From contig NZ_NGVR01000030.1 in NCBI RefSeq assembly GCF_002777965.1, positions 62,001-126,000 of the forward strand: DNA of 64,000 nucleotides, read 5' to 3'. Positions 49,523-59,434 of the stretch are shown here, piece by piece. Origin of the DNA: Proteus columbae. GTDB lineage: Bacteria > Pseudomonadota > Gammaproteobacteria > Enterobacterales > Enterobacteriaceae. The position numbers were made by a program, and so were the translations under genes. A model generated the notes under the pieces. That model did no database searches. It was not told where the DNA came from and was given only the letters and a program-made list of their open reading frames with translations. The stretch's first letter is position 1. Each line of letters starts with the position of its first letter.

Positions 49523-50800
49523 TTACCTTGTTACTTTAGGTTCTTCTGGTTGCTCACTGGCATGCTGAAATTTAGGATAAACCGGTGGTTTCATAAACAG
49601 AGTGACCGCTAAAATCAGCAAAACAGGTATGGTTAAAATCAAGAATGCAGGTGTAAAACTACCTGAAATATCTTTGATTGCCCCAGCAAAGAAAGGCGCT
49701 AAACAAGCCAGTGTTGAAATTAAATTCATCACTGAAAATAGCTCAAGATAAGGGGAGCGACCAAAATAGTTAGCAAGCAATATACTTGATGCTAAGAACG
49801 TCATGCCATAACCAATACCAACACAAACCGTAAATAAGATCAGGTAAATCCAAGAATTAGCCATACTTAGTGCAAGTAACCCAATAATGATAATGCTTAA
49901 GCTTGCGATAAGTAATTTTTTAGGTTCTAACCATTCACCAATAGCTCCACCTGCTAAGCGTGAGAAAGCATTGATAAATGCCATACTACTTAATAGTGTT
50001 GCGGCAATAGTTTCACCAAAACCATTTTCAATAATATGTGCAACAGCAAAACTATTGACCGTGATCCCACACCATAAAAAAGCCGTGTAAGTCGCAGCAA
50101 TAACATAAAATTGCCATGTTCTTAAAGCATGACGAGCTGTCCAAATCTCTTTAGTTTGATAGATACGTTTTGTGGTTTGAAGTTGGCTAATTTTTTTTGC
50201 GTGCTCTTGTTCTTTACTACCTTCGCGTAAAAATAGAATGGTGAGAAGAGTTACAACGGTGAGTGTGATCGCTGAAATAAGCCAGTGCATTCGCCATGTA
50301 TGCCATAAATGGGTTGCTAAAAAGTAGATCCAAGGCCCAGCAACACCACCCAATCCACCAATGGTAAAATAGACACCAAAGGCAAAGGACTGTTTTTCAA
50401 ATAAGCGGGAAATAACATAAGTGCCAGGTACGGTAGCCAGTAGTGTAAAACCAATACCTAACAGTGCAGTACCAAGAAAATAACGTGCAATGGTGTATGT
50501 TTCATAAAGAAAATAGAAACCACTGACAAAAATGATCAACCCAATAAGTAGTGTAAGACGAACACTTAATTTACGGATCAGTAATGTAGGTAAAAAACTC
50601 GCAAGACCGCAGGTTAATCCTAATAACGTAAAGCCGAGGCCTGCTTGAGTCCAGTTCCACTCTAGCTCGTTTATCATACTAGGAAGAACAACACCTAAAG
50701 AGGTAAATGTGGTTGCGGTAGCTAAAAAATACACAAAACCCAATAATATCAGCATACTCCACTGATAAGCGGGCCCAAAAATCTGTTGCGTGGCTTGCAT
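49523..50800 (-). CDS. MFS transporter, substrate unknown
   Basis: The 425-aa membrane protein has about 12 helices, with weak MFS loop motifs (LIRKLSVRLTL; EWLEPKKLLIAS) and a cytoplasmic loop near residues 195-225. It lies between the YnaI-type channel and purK and is probably monocistronic. It resembles the oxalate/formate-antiporter-like or monocarboxylate MFS branch in outline only; no substrate can be named. Confidence 0.7.
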   Translation of the reverse strand: MQATQQIFGPAYQWSMLILLGFVYFLATATTFTSLGVVLPSMINELEWNWTQAGLGFTLLGLTCGLASFLPTLLIRKLSVRLTLLIGLIIFVSGFYFLYETYTIARYFLGTALLGIGFTLLATVPGTYVISRLFEKQSFAFGVYFTIGGLGGVAGPWIYFLATHLWHTWRMHWLISAITLTVVTLLTILFLREGSKEQEHAKKISQLQTTKRIYQTKEIWTARHALRTWQFYVIAATYTAFLWCGITVNSFAVAHIIENGFGETIAATLLSSMAFINAFSRLAGGAIGEWLEPKKLLIASLSIIIIGLLALSMANSWIYLILFTVCVGIGYGMTFLASSILLANYFGRSPYLELFSVMNLISTLACLAPFFAGAIKDISGSFTPAFLILTIPVLLILAVTLFMKPPVYPKFQHASEQPEEPKVTR

Positions 50801-50855
50801 CCTGACTCCATCAAATGGGTGCAGTAACCTGAATAATCAGGAGAAAATAGCGAAT

Positions 50856-50882
50856 AACAGACCTCTTTATCTGAGGTCTGTT
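50856..50882 (-). terminator. purEK terminator
   Basis: AACAGACCTC (50856-50865)/GAGGTCTGTT (50873-50882): 10-bp perfect stem, 7-nt loop, 42 nt after the purK stop. It also sits 56 nt upstream of the MFS start, so it separates the two units. Confidence 0.75.
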
Positions 50883-50923
50883 CGTTTAAAGGCTATTATT
50901 CTCTAACTTTATGAGTCGGACTG

Positions 50924-51991
50924 CTAGCTTAATTTTTCTAAAGCCCATTTGATAGGGTACTGATAGGCATCATCAAGCATTGAGCTTAATGATTTGAGTG
51001 TCTCTTTCAGGGGATGATTATCGCGATGCACAAGATTGAGGTGGCCCACTTTGCGAACAGGGCGAACTTCTTTTTCATACCAATGTAAATGAACTAATGG
51101 CAATGAAAGCCATTGAGGATTGATATCAGTACCAATCAAATTAACCATTACTGCAGGTTGGCAAACCTCTGGTTTTGGCATGGGTAAATCTAAAATTGCA
51201 CGAAGGTGTAATTCAAACTGGCTAATTGAGGCACCATTTTGTGTCCAATGACCACTGTTATGAACTCGAGGGGCTAATTCGTTAATAAGTAATTTATTAC
51301 CAACGATAAAGCACTCCATCGCCATTACACCGACATAATTGAGTTTATTAAGAATGGCAGTCAGCATTTTTTCTGCTGATTGTTGTAGTTCTGATGCAGG
51401 GGGTGGCAATGCAACACTCATGCGCAAAATGCCATCTTGGTGAAGATTGTGAGTTAAAGGGTAGAAAACACAGTTTCCGCTACAATCTCTTGCACCCACT
51501 AATGACACTTCGCCAGAAAAGGGAATACCTTGCTCAACAATACATTCACCATAAATTTCAGCAGGTAATTGCTGTTCTTCACCGGGATGAATGCGCCATT
51601 GACCGCGACCGTCATAACCACCAACTCGGCGCTTTACAATAATAAAATCACCCAGTTGAGCGAAGATATCAGGCCATTGTGTTGGTGACGTTAATGGTTG
51701 CCAAGGTGCCGTTGCTAAGTCCAGTTCATCGAGAAGTTGTTTTTGAGGCAATCTATCAGCAAGCAATGGAAAAATATCACGATTTACAAAGTTAGTATGA
51801 CGTTCTAACTCTTTGGTGAGTGCAGTTTCAGGCCATCGCTCAATTTCAGCTGTGATTATACTTTTTTGATAGGGAACGGCTTCTGGCTCTGCATCTAATC
51901 CCACTGGATAAACCGCAATTCCCAAAGGCTCACCAGCTTGTCTTAGCATTCGCCCTAATTGACCATTTCCAAGAACACAAACTGGCTTCAT
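50924..51991 (-). CDS. purK: N5-carboxyaminoimidazole ribonucleotide synthase
   Basis: The 355-aa ATP-grasp enzyme starts [20 protein letters not shown] and has the ATP-grasp segments [15 protein letters not shown] and [14 protein letters not shown]. It makes N5-CAIR from AIR, ATP and bicarbonate. It overlaps purE by 4 nt (ATGA), giving tight coupling. Confidence 0.95.
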   Translation of the reverse strand: MKPVCVLGNGQLGRMLRQAGEPLGIAVYPVGLDAEPEAVPYQKSIITAEIERWPETALTKELERHTNFVNRDIFPLLADRLPQKQLLDELDLATAPWQPLTSPTQWPDIFAQLGDFIIVKRRVGGYDGRGQWRIHPGEEQQLPAEIYGECIVEQGIPFSGEVSLVGARDCSGNCVFYPLTHNLHQDGILRMSVALPPPASELQQSAEKMLTAILNKLNYVGVMAMECFIVGNKLLINELAPRVHNSGHWTQNGASISQFELHLRAILDLPMPKPEVCQPAVMVNLIGTDINPQWLSLPLVHLHWYEKEVRPVRKVGHLNLVHRDNHPLKETLKSLSSMLDDAYQYPIKWALEKLS

Positions 51992-52509
51992 AGTGCCTCC
52001 CTTGGATCAGGGTTATTTAATACATCGTCAGTTTGTGCTGTGCGCCATGCTGTTAGTGCTTCAAAAATAGTAGGAGAGTGTAACGCTAAAATTTGAGCGG
52101 CTAATAAAGCAGCATTGGCAGCGCCTGCTTTACCAATTGCTAATGTTCCCACAGGAATGCCTTTCGGCATTTGTACAATAGAGTAAAGGCTATCAACACC
52201 ACTTAATGCTGCGCTTTGAACAGGAACGCCTAATACAGGAACGAGTGTTTTTGCTGCCAGCATACCCGGCAAATGAGCTGCACCGCCTGCTCCTGCAATA
52301 ATGATATCAAAGCCATTACTTTTAGCCTGTTCTGCAAAGCTAAATAGCTTATCAGGGGTACGGTGTGCAGAGACAATCTCGACATGATAAGGAAGTTGTA
52401 GTGCGTCTAGTACATCAGCGGCATGAGACATTGTTGCCCAGTCACTTTTAGAGCCCATTACAATGGCGATACGAGCGGAAGAGGTATTTAGACCAACTTG
52501 AGAAGACAT
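51988..52509 (-). CDS. purE: N5-carboxyaminoimidazole ribonucleotide mutase
   Basis: The 173-aa class I PurE shows [10 protein letters not shown], the catalytic VSAHRTPD histidine loop and [12 protein letters not shown]. It converts N5-CAIR to CAIR and works right after PurK. A PurR box lies 76 nt upstream, so the purEK operon should be co-regulated with purT. Confidence 0.95.
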   Translation of the reverse strand: MSSQVGLNTSSARIAIVMGSKSDWATMSHAADVLDALQLPYHVEIVSAHRTPDKLFSFAEQAKSNGFDIIIAGAGGAAHLPGMLAAKTLVPVLGVPVQSAALSGVDSLYSIVQMPKGIPVGTLAIGKAGAANAALLAAQILALHSPTIFEALTAWRTAQTDDVLNNPDPREAL

Positions 52510-52584
52510 TACTTAACTGCTCCTGTAAGCATAAACGGATATAGCCTAATAAACTGAGCATGATAGTATCACGCTAACACGCAT

Positions 52585-52600
52585 AGGAAAACGTTTGCGT
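52585..52600 (-). promoter_or_regulatory. PurR operator upstream of purEK
   Basis: Read on the minus strand, ACGCAAACGTTTTCCT matches the PurR consensus ANGCAANCGNTTNCNT at all fixed positions. Confidence 0.85.
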
Positions 52601-52643
52601 AAAGAAAAAACAGCCTTTTTATAAAGAAAATAAGCAAAACAAC

Positions 52644-53366
52644 TTAGAAGGGAAAGTGAATAAGTTCTATTTTTTCAGCAGTCACTTTAAACATAGAACC
52701 TTCAGTATGCCAAGCACCTAATACACCACGATAATGTATTTTATCATCAATGTTGACTGTATGAATTGCCGGGCGATGCGTATGACCGTGGATCATCCAT
52801 TCTGTATTGAAATGTTTAAACGTGTCTATCACCGCTTGCGGGTTAACATCCATAATGGCATCTGATTTGTACTGATTTTCGTGCTGGCTACGTGAGCGCA
52901 TTTTGTCAGCGATACGCAGTCGAATAAATAGAGGTAGTAGTGAGAATAAGCGCTGAATAAATTTATTATGTACTTTTTTACGATAGCGTTGATAAGCTTC
53001 ATCATCCGTACAAAGCGTATCACCATGTAAAATTAAGATACGATGCTGTTCAATTTCGAGCACTTTTTCTTGTGGAAGTAAGGTGATACCACTCTCTTTT
53101 GCAAAACGAGAGCCAATTAAAAAATCACGATTTCCATGAATAAAATAGCAAGGCACCCCTGCCTTTTTTAGCGTCATCAGAGCTTGAGCAATTTGCTGAT
53201 GTAAAGGATTGGGATCATCGTCACCTATCCAAAAATCAAAAAAGTCACCTAAGATATAAAGTGCTTTTGCATGAATGGCTTGTTCTTTTAAAAAGCGAAG
53301 AAAACCGGCAGTGATTGCCGGTTCATGTTCACTTAGATGCAGGTCTGCAATAAAAAGCGTACACAT
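52644..53366 (-). CDS. lpxH: UDP-2,3-diacylglucosamine hydrolase
   Basis: The 240-aa calcineurin-like phosphoesterase has the metal motifs [24 protein letters not shown] and HGHTHRP. It makes lipid X from UDP-2,3-diacylglucosamine in lipid A synthesis at the inner membrane. ppiB lies 12 nt upstream on the same strand, as in E. coli. Confidence 0.95.
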   Translation of the reverse strand: MCTLFIADLHLSEHEPAITAGFLRFLKEQAIHAKALYILGDFFDFWIGDDDPNPLHQQIAQALMTLKKAGVPCYFIHGNRDFLIGSRFAKESGITLLPQEKVLEIEQHRILILHGDTLCTDDEAYQRYRKKVHNKFIQRLFSLLPLFIRLRIADKMRSRSQHENQYKSDAIMDVNPQAVIDTFKHFNTEWMIHGHTHRPAIHTVNIDDKIHYRGVLGAWHTEGSMFKVTAEKIELIHFPF

Positions 53367-53378
53367 AAAAAGTGAGGC

Positions 53379-53873
53379 TTATTCGCTAACTGTTACACTT
53401 TTAATGACGATATCTTCACGAGGAACATCTTGGTGGAAACCGCTACGACCTGTGGAAACAGCTTTAATTTTATCAACAACATCCATGCCTTCAACAACTT
53501 CAGCAAAGACACAATATCCCCAACCATTTGCATTTTCAGCACGGAAGTTTAAGAAATCGTTGTCTGCAACGTTGATAAAGAATTGAGCAGTAGCAGAATG
53601 TGGATCATTTGTACGAGCCATTGCTAATGTACCGCGGTTGTTTGCTAGGCCATTGTTTGCTTCGTTTCTTACAGGTGCTTTGGTCGCTTTTTGGTTCATA
53701 CCCGGTTCAAAACCACCACCTTGGATCATAAAACCATTGATGACACGGTGGAAAATAGTGTTATCGTAGAATCCTTCTTTACAGTAGTCTAAAAAATTTT
53801 CTACGGTTGCAGGTGCTTTGTCTGCAAATGTATTAATCACGATATCGCCGTAATTGGTATGAAAAGTAACCAT
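53379..53873 (-). CDS. ppiB: Cytoplasmic peptidyl-prolyl cis-trans isomerase B
   Basis: The 164-aa cyclophilin has the catalytic [13 protein letters not shown] segment and the [20 protein letters not shown] core. No signal peptide, consistent with PpiB rather than PpiA. It is probably co-transcribed with lpxH and is divergent from cysS. Confidence 0.95.
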   Translation of the reverse strand: MVTFHTNYGDIVINTFADKAPATVENFLDYCKEGFYDNTIFHRVINGFMIQGGGFEPGMNQKATKAPVRNEANNGLANNRGTLAMARTNDPHSATAQFFINVADNDFLNFRAENANGWGYCVFAEVVEGMDVVDKIKAVSTGRSGFHQDVPREDIVIKSVTVSE

Positions 53874-54248
53874 ATTCAGATCCTAATATAATTTTAGCTT
53901 TACCCAGATTTGGGCATAAACAACAGTCCCGTTTTTATATCACAGTTGCCTAATTTAGTCAGTATGCATCTTTTTCTCGCTCTACTTTTTCTTGCTAAAT
54001 AAATCAGTAATAGAAGGAAAAAACACTTTTCGCCAAAATTTAGCCAAATAATAGAAGTTTGATTGTTCACTATCAATGATTGAACAGTGAAAATAAGCGC
54101 TAAGCAGAGTAAGATAAAAACCTTAATCTTGAGTTTGCTTTGCCTTCAAGATCCAATATCCTAATTAATATCATGTTATAGTAGTAGTTATTTTCTTTTA
54201 TATAAAAACGTAATAAACACGTACAGTTGAAAACGGGAACGTCCACTG
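53874..54248. other. Divergent ppiB/cysS regulatory region with a palindrome
   Basis: These 375 bp hold both promoters and no ORF. A 26-bp interrupted palindrome (54066-54091) combines TTCACT/AGTGAA arms with a TCAAT-G-ATTGA centre, lying 158 nt before the cysS start. It could be a regulator site or a leader hairpin. Confidence 0.5.
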
Positions 54249-55640
54249 ATGCTAAAGATTTTTAATACTCTCACTCGCCAAAAAGAAGAATTTAAACCTA
54301 TTCATGCAGGAAAAATAGGTATGTACGTGTGTGGCATCACTATTTATGACTTATGCCATATTGGTCATGGACGTACATTTGTGGCTTTTGATGCCATAAC
54401 CCGTTATCTGCGTTACTTAGGATACGATGTTAACTATGTTCGTAACGTAACGGATGTGGATGATAAAATCATCAAACGTGCGATTGAAAATAATGAAACA
54501 TGTGAGCAATTAACCACTCGTATGTTAGCTGAAATGCACAAAGATTTTGATGCATTAAATATTGCTCGCCCTGATTCAGAGCCTCGTGCAACACACCATA
54601 TTGCAGAAATTATTGAATTAACAGAAGCGCTAATTAAACGTGGACATGCTTATGTTGCCGACAATGGTGATGTGATGTTTGCGATTGATACCGATCCTGA
54701 TTATGGCTTACTTTCTCGCCAAGATTTAGAGCAACTACAAGCTGGTGCTCGAGTTGAAGTGGCTAATGTAAAACGCAACCCAATGGATTTCGTCTTATGG
54801 AAAATGTCCAAACCGGGTGAACCAAGCTGGGAATCTCCATGGGGAGAGGGGCGTCCGGGTTGGCATATAGAATGTTCTGCGATGAATGGTAAAGAGTTAG
54901 GACATCATTTTGATATTCATGGTGGTGGCTCAGATTTAATGTTCCCTCATCATGAAAATGAAATAGCGCAATCAACTTGTGCCCATGATGGCCCTTATGT
55001 TAATTACTGGATGCACTCTGGTATGGTGATGGTAGACAAAGAAAAAATGTCTAAATCACTTAATAACTTTTTTACTATTCGTGATGTATTGGCTTATTAC
55101 GATGCTGAAACGGTGCGTTATTTCTTATTATCAGGCCATTATCGTAGTCAACTTAATTACACTGAAGAAAACTTAAAACAGGCTCGTACTGCATTAGAGC
55201 GCCTCTATACTTCATTACGTGGCACTGATGCAAATGCACAGCCAGTGGGTGGCGAAGCATTTGAAGCGCAATTTATTGATGCTATGAACGATGATTTCAA
55301 TACACCAGAAGCTTATTCAGTCTTGTTTGATTTAGCGCGTGAAGTTAATCGTCTAAAATCGGTTGATATGAATGCAGCGAATGGCTTAGCCGCAGTATTA
55401 CGTAAACTTGCTAAAGTATTAGGTTTGTTAGAGCAAGAGCCTGAGTACTTCTTACAAAGTGGTGCTAAAGCGGATGATGCTGGTGAAGTTGAAAAAATTG
55501 AATCATTAATTCAACAGCGTAACGATGCTCGTAAAAATAAAGACTGGGCAGCAGCTGATGTTGCTCGTGATGCGTTAACAGCGATGGGGATTGTTTTAGA
55601 AGATGGTCCTCAAGGAACAGTTTGGCGTCGTAATAATTAA
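54249..55640 (+). CDS. cysS: Cysteinyl-tRNA synthetase
   Basis: The 463-aa class I synthetase has the HIGH-type motif CHIGHGRTF near residue 34, the zinc-binding C/C/H/E set ([21 protein letters not shown]) and KMSKS at about residue 266. It charges tRNA(Cys). Length matches E. coli CysS (461). A terminator follows. Confidence 0.97.
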   Translation: MLKIFNTLTRQKEEFKPIHAGKIGMYVCGITIYDLCHIGHGRTFVAFDAITRYLRYLGYDVNYVRNVTDVDDKIIKRAIENNETCEQLTTRMLAEMHKDFDALNIARPDSEPRATHHIAEIIELTEALIKRGHAYVADNGDVMFAIDTDPDYGLLSRQDLEQLQAGARVEVANVKRNPMDFVLWKMSKPGEPSWESPWGEGRPGWHIECSAMNGKELGHHFDIHGGGSDLMFPHHENEIAQSTCAHDGPYVNYWMHSGMVMVDKEKMSKSLNNFFTIRDVLAYYDAETVRYFLLSGHYRSQLNYTEENLKQARTALERLYTSLRGTDANAQPVGGEAFEAQFIDAMNDDFNTPEAYSVLFDLAREVNRLKSVDMNAANGLAAVLRKLAKVLGLLEQEPEYFLQSGAKADDAGEVEKIESLIQQRNDARKNKDWAAADVARDALTAMGIVLEDGPQGTVWRRNN

Positions 55641-55680
55641 TACAACAATTGAGTAATTACACTTAATGCGTGTTTAATAT

Positions 55681-55718
55681 AAAAATATCGGATATTAAAT
55701 ATCCGATATTTTTTTGTC
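55681..55718. terminator. Terminator between cysS and the small membrane-protein gene
   Basis: A palindrome AATATCGGATAT/ATATCCGATATT around TAA, flanked by A- and T-runs (seven T), serves both convergent genes. Confidence 0.88.
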
Positions 55719-55729
55719 TGATGATTAAC

Positions 55730-56173
55730 TTATTGACTAATAATACGGGTTTCTCTTTCGCTATCTTTTTGTTTATCTTCAAAATAAGCAATTACATTTT
55801 CAGAGAAAAAGAGTCGATGTGTTAAAATAACGACAATAGAAAAAACAACAAAGCCAACTTCAGACATATTTGTTAATGACATCGAGATACTAAGTATAAA
55901 AAAGAGCGAAATAGATAAACATACCCATGAGATTTTTAAAAAAGAGTAAGCATTTCTACTATTTCTAGCTAGTTTTATCCATGCTGTAACTTGCATTATC
56001 ATTGTTATAATTAGACATAGCATGATGGACAATCCCAATAGCATTGTTTGACCGCCACCCATTGCCATTGCTAATAAATAAATCGGTGCCCCAGCAACTA
56101 ATATAAATAAACTTACACCTAAAAATAATACTGAAATAACTTGGATCCATAAAAGTACTATGGGCCTTTCCAT
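55730..56173 (-). CDS. Small four-helix membrane protein, unknown
   Basis: The 147-aa protein has four predicted membrane helices (about 7-30, 38-62, 73-98, 106-122) and a charged C-terminal tail. I do not recognise a family. A strong AGGAGAAGTT-ATG site shows it is a real gene. It replaces the E. coli ybcI region between cysS and ybcJ but is not clearly related to YbcI. Confidence 0.65.
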   Translation of the reverse strand: MERPIVLLWIQVISVLFLGVSLFILVAGAPIYLLAMAMGGGQTMLLGLSIMLCLIITMIMQVTAWIKLARNSRNAYSFLKISWVCLSISLFFILSISMSLTNMSEVGFVVFSIVVILTHRLFFSENVIAYFEDKQKDSERETRIISQ

Positions 56174-56360
56174 AACTTCTCCTAAAAACAGAAATAAGTT
56201 TTTATTGGCTTTAGAATATCTTTATTAATTTTTATTAAAGTGAAGTTTATCGAATAAATAGAAAAAATAAAGTTTGATTTAATAATAAATAAATATTAAT
56301 CAATTAAAGAGATTCTATTTTGGATTTTTTATAACCTAGCGTTAAAATATTTAATTGAGG

Positions 56361-56399
56361 CAGTGGTAATTCTACTTAATATTATTCAATTTACCACTG
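56361..56399 (-). terminator. Hairpin after fruK
   Basis: CAGTGGTAA (56361-56369)/TTACCACTG (56391-56399), 9-bp perfect stem with a large loop, 12 nt after the fruK stop. The U-run is poor. Confidence 0.5.
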
Positions 56400-56410
56400 A
56401 GTGTTATTAC

Positions 56411-57352
56411 TTATAATTTTAGAGGGGTTAATTCTACTTCTGCCATCATTTTTGCTAATTGTTCGCGATCATGAATACCAACATTGGTTTGGCTCACAGC
56501 AAGTGCAGAAACGGCAGTCGCTAGACGTAAGGTGTGTTCGCTGGTTTGTCGCATCATTAAACCATAAATTAAGCCACCAACCATTGAATCTCCAGCTCCG
56601 ACTGTACTTACGACATCACATTTAGGTGGTTTCGCCATCCATGCTCCTGATGCATTAACCCACATCGCGCCTTGTTCACCTAATGAAATTACAACGTGAG
56701 CAATACCTTGCTGACGTAATGCTTGTGCCGCTTGCACAACATCAGAAAGTTCAGGTAAAGGTCTACCTGCCCAAATCTCTAATTCGTGATGATTAGGTTT
56801 AACAAGCCAAGGGGAGGCTTTTAATCCAGCGACAAAAGCATCTCGGCTACTGTCGAAGATCAAACACATACATTCGCTACGTAAGCGAGTCATCCATGCA
56901 GTGAAATCATTGAGATCAACGCTAGGAGGAACACTACCACTGACACAAATCATATCAAATTGACCCGCCCAACTTAGCGTGTCGTTAACAAAGCGAGTCC
57001 AGTCTTGTTTTGTGATTTCAAAACCAGAAAAGTTGAAGTCAGTCACTTTACCATTAGGTTCCGTGAGTTTGACATTAATACGAGTTCGGCCTTCAACCAT
57101 TTGAAAACGATTGGCGATACCAGAGTCACTAAACTCTTTTTGGAATCCATCTTGGTTTTCTTTACCTAAAAAACCCCCAACAGTGACATCAACACCAAGG
57201 CTTTTTAAAACTTTAGCCACATTGATGCCTTTACCCGCAGCATGAAAGCCAGCCGTTTTAACACGATTAACTTCACCAAGTTCAATAGGATTACTTAAAC
57301 CAACAAGATCATATGCAGGGTTAAGTGTGATGGTTGCTACTCTGCGTTTCAT
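56411..57352 (-). CDS. fruK: 1-phosphofructokinase
   Basis: The 313-aa PfkB-family kinase is very close to E. coli FruK throughout (RRVATITLNPAYDLVG, FHAAGKGINVAKVLK, VSTVGAGDSMVGGLIYGL). It makes fructose-1,6-bisphosphate from fructose-1-phosphate. In E. coli it is the middle gene of fruBKA; here neither the FruB phosphotransfer protein nor the FruA permease adjoins. Its ribosome site (AAGGAAC) lies inside a 29-codon ORF that ends 1 nt upstream. A Cra box lies further upstream. Confidence 0.93.
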   Translation of the reverse strand: MKRRVATITLNPAYDLVGLSNPIELGEVNRVKTAGFHAAGKGINVAKVLKSLGVDVTVGGFLGKENQDGFQKEFSDSGIANRFQMVEGRTRINVKLTEPNGKVTDFNFSGFEITKQDWTRFVNDTLSWAGQFDMICVSGSVPPSVDLNDFTAWMTRLRSECMCLIFDSSRDAFVAGLKASPWLVKPNHHELEIWAGRPLPELSDVVQAAQALRQQGIAHVVISLGEQGAMWVNASGAWMAKPPKCDVVSTVGAGDSMVGGLIYGLMMRQTSEHTLRLATAVSALAVSQTNVGIHDREQLAKMMAEVELTPLKL

Positions 57353-57353
57353 G

Positions 57354-57443
57354 CTAGTTCCTTACCTTAAATAAAAGAACAGGCATCGATTTTTGCTGTA
57401 ATTTAGCAAAGACAGAGATACCTTGAGTGGGTAAGCCGAGCAT
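57354..57443 (-). CDS. Putative 29-aa leader peptide upstream of fruK
   Basis: A short ORF (MLGLPTQGISVFAKLQ..., 29 codons, stop TAG) starts behind a very good ribosome site (AGGAGATTTT-ATG) and stops 1 nt before the fruK ATG (TAG-C-ATG), so re-initiating ribosomes would feed fruK. It does not resemble FruB as I know it. It may be a coupling leader or the leftover of a deleted upstream gene. Confidence 0.5.
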   Translation of the reverse strand: MLGLPTQGISVFAKLQQKSMPVLLFKVRN

Positions 57444-57517
57444 AAAATCTCCTGTTAGATAAAGGGCAAAAAAGACTTAAATATCACAAAATAACAACTA
57501 AAATAGTATCATTAGGC

Positions 57518-57529
57518 TGAATCGTTTCA
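57518..57529 (-). promoter_or_regulatory. Cra (FruR) operator upstream of fruK
   Basis: On the minus strand TGAAACGATTCA matches the Cra half-site consensus TGAAACGNTTCA exactly. It lies 75 nt before the leader ORF. Cra represses fru genes until fructose-1-phosphate appears. Confidence 0.88.
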
Positions 57530-57951
57530 AATTATAACCTGTAATTTAGTACAAACAATGTTCTTTTGCCTAATGAAAGTAGAAATAAATTAGATCTAAA
57601 TCACATTTTAGTGCATTTAAACATGAATAAACGAACAAAAGTATCAATAAAAAGGTTTGTTGCTGAAGTTTTACAGTAATGGTTAAAAAGTGTTATCCAT
57701 ATATAAAATAATAACTTATAGCACTTCTTTTTATCTGTTTTTTTATAAAATGTACAATTTGCTGAACTGTGAAAGGAGATTATAACCATAGATAAGCTTA
57801 AAAATGATGATCTAAATTTAAACACATTAAATTAAATTTAATAATTTTGTTTTTATTCAAATGGTTATGTTGATTTATTTTTTTAAATATAAATAAATAA
57901 GAAAAAAGAGGAAGAAAAAGCGTATTGAAGGTAAAAAAGGATTAAAAAGAA

Positions 57952-57983
57952 AAAAAGCGAGGCTGAGATAGCGACGCTTTTTC
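57952..57983 (-). terminator. ybcJ-folD operon terminator
   Basis: AAAAAGCG (57952-57959)/CGCTTTTT (57975-57982) with a 15-nt loop; on the minus strand the stem runs into a long T-rich tract. Confidence 0.8.
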
Positions 57984-58003
57984 AATATTAATTAATTTGC
58001 TGA

Positions 58004-58216
58004 TTATTTGCTGACGCTAACGGAAAACTCACCAAAGGTGACAACTTTTCCAGCAACAATTTTACAGCGTTTACGGGTTTCAACTTCACCGTCAACACTT
58101 ACTAAACCTTCAGCAATGACACTTTTAGCAGCAGCTCCGCTTTCAGTCCAACCTTGAAGTTTTAATAAATCACAAAGCTCGACATAGTCGTGCCCATCTA
58201 ATTGAAATGTTTCCAT
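58004..58216 (-). CDS. ybcJ: S4-like RNA-binding protein YbcJ
   Basis: The 70-aa protein is an S4-like alpha-L domain (ESGAAAKSVIAEGLVSVDGE, then TRKRCKI), matching E. coli YbcJ in size. It probably binds RNA, role unknown. It ends the folD operon, 3 nt after folD. Confidence 0.92.
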   Translation of the reverse strand: METFQLDGHDYVELCDLLKLQGWTESGAAAKSVIAEGLVSVDGEVETRKRCKIVAGKVVTFGEFSVSVSK

Positions 58217-58219
58217 CGA

Positions 58220-59092
58220 TTAATTATTTCCTATTTCAGGGTCGTGATATTCTTCGCATGCTTGCAAAGTATTTTGAATAAGAGTGGCGACTGTCATTGG
58301 ACCTACACCACCAGGGACGGGAGAAATCCAGCCTGCACGTTGAGATGCTGCTTCAAAATCAACATCCCCGACAACTTTACCACTTTCAAGACGGTTTATA
58401 CCGACATCAATCACGATTGCACCCGGTTTAATCCACTCACCAGGAATAAAGTTAGGTTTACCTACTGCCACAACGACTAAATCCGCGTGCTCAACATGAA
58501 AACGCAGATCTTTAGTAAAACGGTGAGTAACTGTTGTTGTACAACCCGCAAGTAATAGCTCTAAGCTCATTGGGCGACCAACAATATTTGATGCACCAAT
58601 AATAACGGCATTTAAGCCATTCATAGGAATATTACAACGCTCTAGTAGTGTGACAATACCGCGAGGTGTGCAAGGGCGTAATTTAGGTGCACGTTGGCAT
58701 AGGCGGCCGATATTGTAAGGGTGAAAGCCATCGACATCTTTATCAGGATGAATGCGTTCTAAAACCTTAACATTATCAATTCCGGCAGGTAAAGGGAGCT
58801 GAACGAGGATACCATCAATAGTGTTGTCTTCATTAAGCTGGTCGATTAGATTTAATAAATCTGCTTCACTGGTAGTATCTGGTAAATCATAAGAGTGAGA
58901 AATAAAACCGACTTCTTCACAAGCGCGGCGTTTACTTCCAACATAAATCTGTGATGCAGGGTTATCACCCACTAAAATAACAGCTAAACCAGGCGCTCGT
59001 TTTCCTGCATTAATACGTTGTTTTACTTTTTCTGCAACTTCGCTTCTGATGGTCTGCGCAATCGATTTCCCATCTATAATTCTTGCTGACAT
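58220..59092 (-). CDS. folD: Bifunctional methylenetetrahydrofolate dehydrogenase/cyclohydrolase
   Basis: The 290-aa protein has the FolD motifs [13 protein letters not shown] (catalytic Lys/Tyr region), QLPLPAG, and the NADP-binding [11 protein letters not shown], ending with the [12 protein letters not shown] signature. It interconverts one-carbon tetrahydrofolates. It lies beside the tRNA-Arg locus as in E. coli. Confidence 0.96.
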   Translation of the reverse strand: MSARIIDGKSIAQTIRSEVAEKVKQRINAGKRAPGLAVILVGDNPASQIYVGSKRRACEEVGFISHSYDLPDTTSEADLLNLIDQLNEDNTIDGILVQLPLPAGIDNVKVLERIHPDKDVDGFHPYNIGRLCQRAPKLRPCTPRGIVTLLERCNIPMNGLNAVIIGASNIVGRPMSLELLLAGCTTTVTHRFTKDLRFHVEHADLVVVAVGKPNFIPGEWIKPGAIVIDVGINRLESGKVVGDVDFEAASQRAGWISPVPGGVGPMTVATLIQNTLQACEEYHDPEIGNN

Positions 59093-59208
59093 CTATACAT
59101 CCAAATTATTCAATTACGGTATTGGTCTATTTTGTCAGATCAAGAGCAATCTGTCAGTCGAATACTTGCCATATTTTGACCATATAGTTTGATATCGTTG
59201 AAAAAGCG

Positions 59209-59236
59209 TTGACTCTCAGAATGTTGAACGTATAAT
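59209..59236 (+). promoter_or_regulatory. argU promoter
   Basis: TTGACT (59209-59214) and TATAAT (59231-59236) with a 16-bp spacer, 45 nt upstream of the tRNA. A near-consensus sigma-70 promoter. Confidence 0.85.
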
Positions 59237-59281
59237 TCACACCCGTTATCAGCACTCTTGCTGACGTCTAAGTTCTTCTAG

Positions 59282-59358
59282 GCGCCCTTAGCTCAGTTGG
59301 ATAGAGCAACGGCCTTCTAAGCCGTAGGTCACAGGTTCGAATCCTGTAGGGCGTACCA
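59282..59358 (+). tRNA. argU: tRNA-Arg (anticodon UCU)
   Basis: A complete 77-nt cloverleaf: acceptor GCGCCCT/AGGGCGT (one G-U pair), D arm AGCTCAGTTGGATAGAGCA, anticodon loop CTTCTAA with TCT, T arm with GGTTCGAATCC and an encoded CCA. It decodes the rare codon AGA. It is the same locus used by prophage DLP12 in E. coli, and prophage genes start right after it. Confidence 0.97.
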
Positions 59359-59382
59359 TTTAAAATCAATGAGTTACGAGAT

Positions 59383-59412
59383 TTTAAAAAGAAACCCGCA
59401 AGAGATGCGGGT
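59383..59412 (-). terminator. Terminator at the prophage end
   Basis: ACCCGCA (59394-59400)/TGCGGGT (59406-59412) with a 5-nt loop and, on the minus strand, a T-rich tract. It closes the minus-strand prophage operon next to argU. Confidence 0.85.
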
Positions 59413-59429
59413 CAAGTAACGGGTCAAGT
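59408..59429. repeat. Two 10-bp direct repeats beside the attachment end
   Basis: CGGGTCAAGT occurs at 59408-59417 and 59420-59429, in a 12-bp period between argU and the AlpA gene. They could be arm-type sites for an integrase or excisionase; this is inferred from position. Confidence 0.5.
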
Positions 59430-59434
59430 TAGCA

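Larger units (their letters stand above)
57444..58003. other. Intergenic region with Cra box
   Basis: These 560 bp carry the fruK control region (Cra box at 57518-57529) on the left and the ybcJ terminator on the right. The part from 57600 to 57950 is very AT-rich; a 74-codon frame on the minus strand there has no convincing start or similarity and is not called. Confidence 0.5.

Noticed and set aside
57601-57825. 74-codon minus-strand frame in the fruK-ybcJ gap
   Set aside because: Low-complexity, no clear ribosome site or family, and it lies in very AT-rich DNA where open frames of this kind arise by chance.
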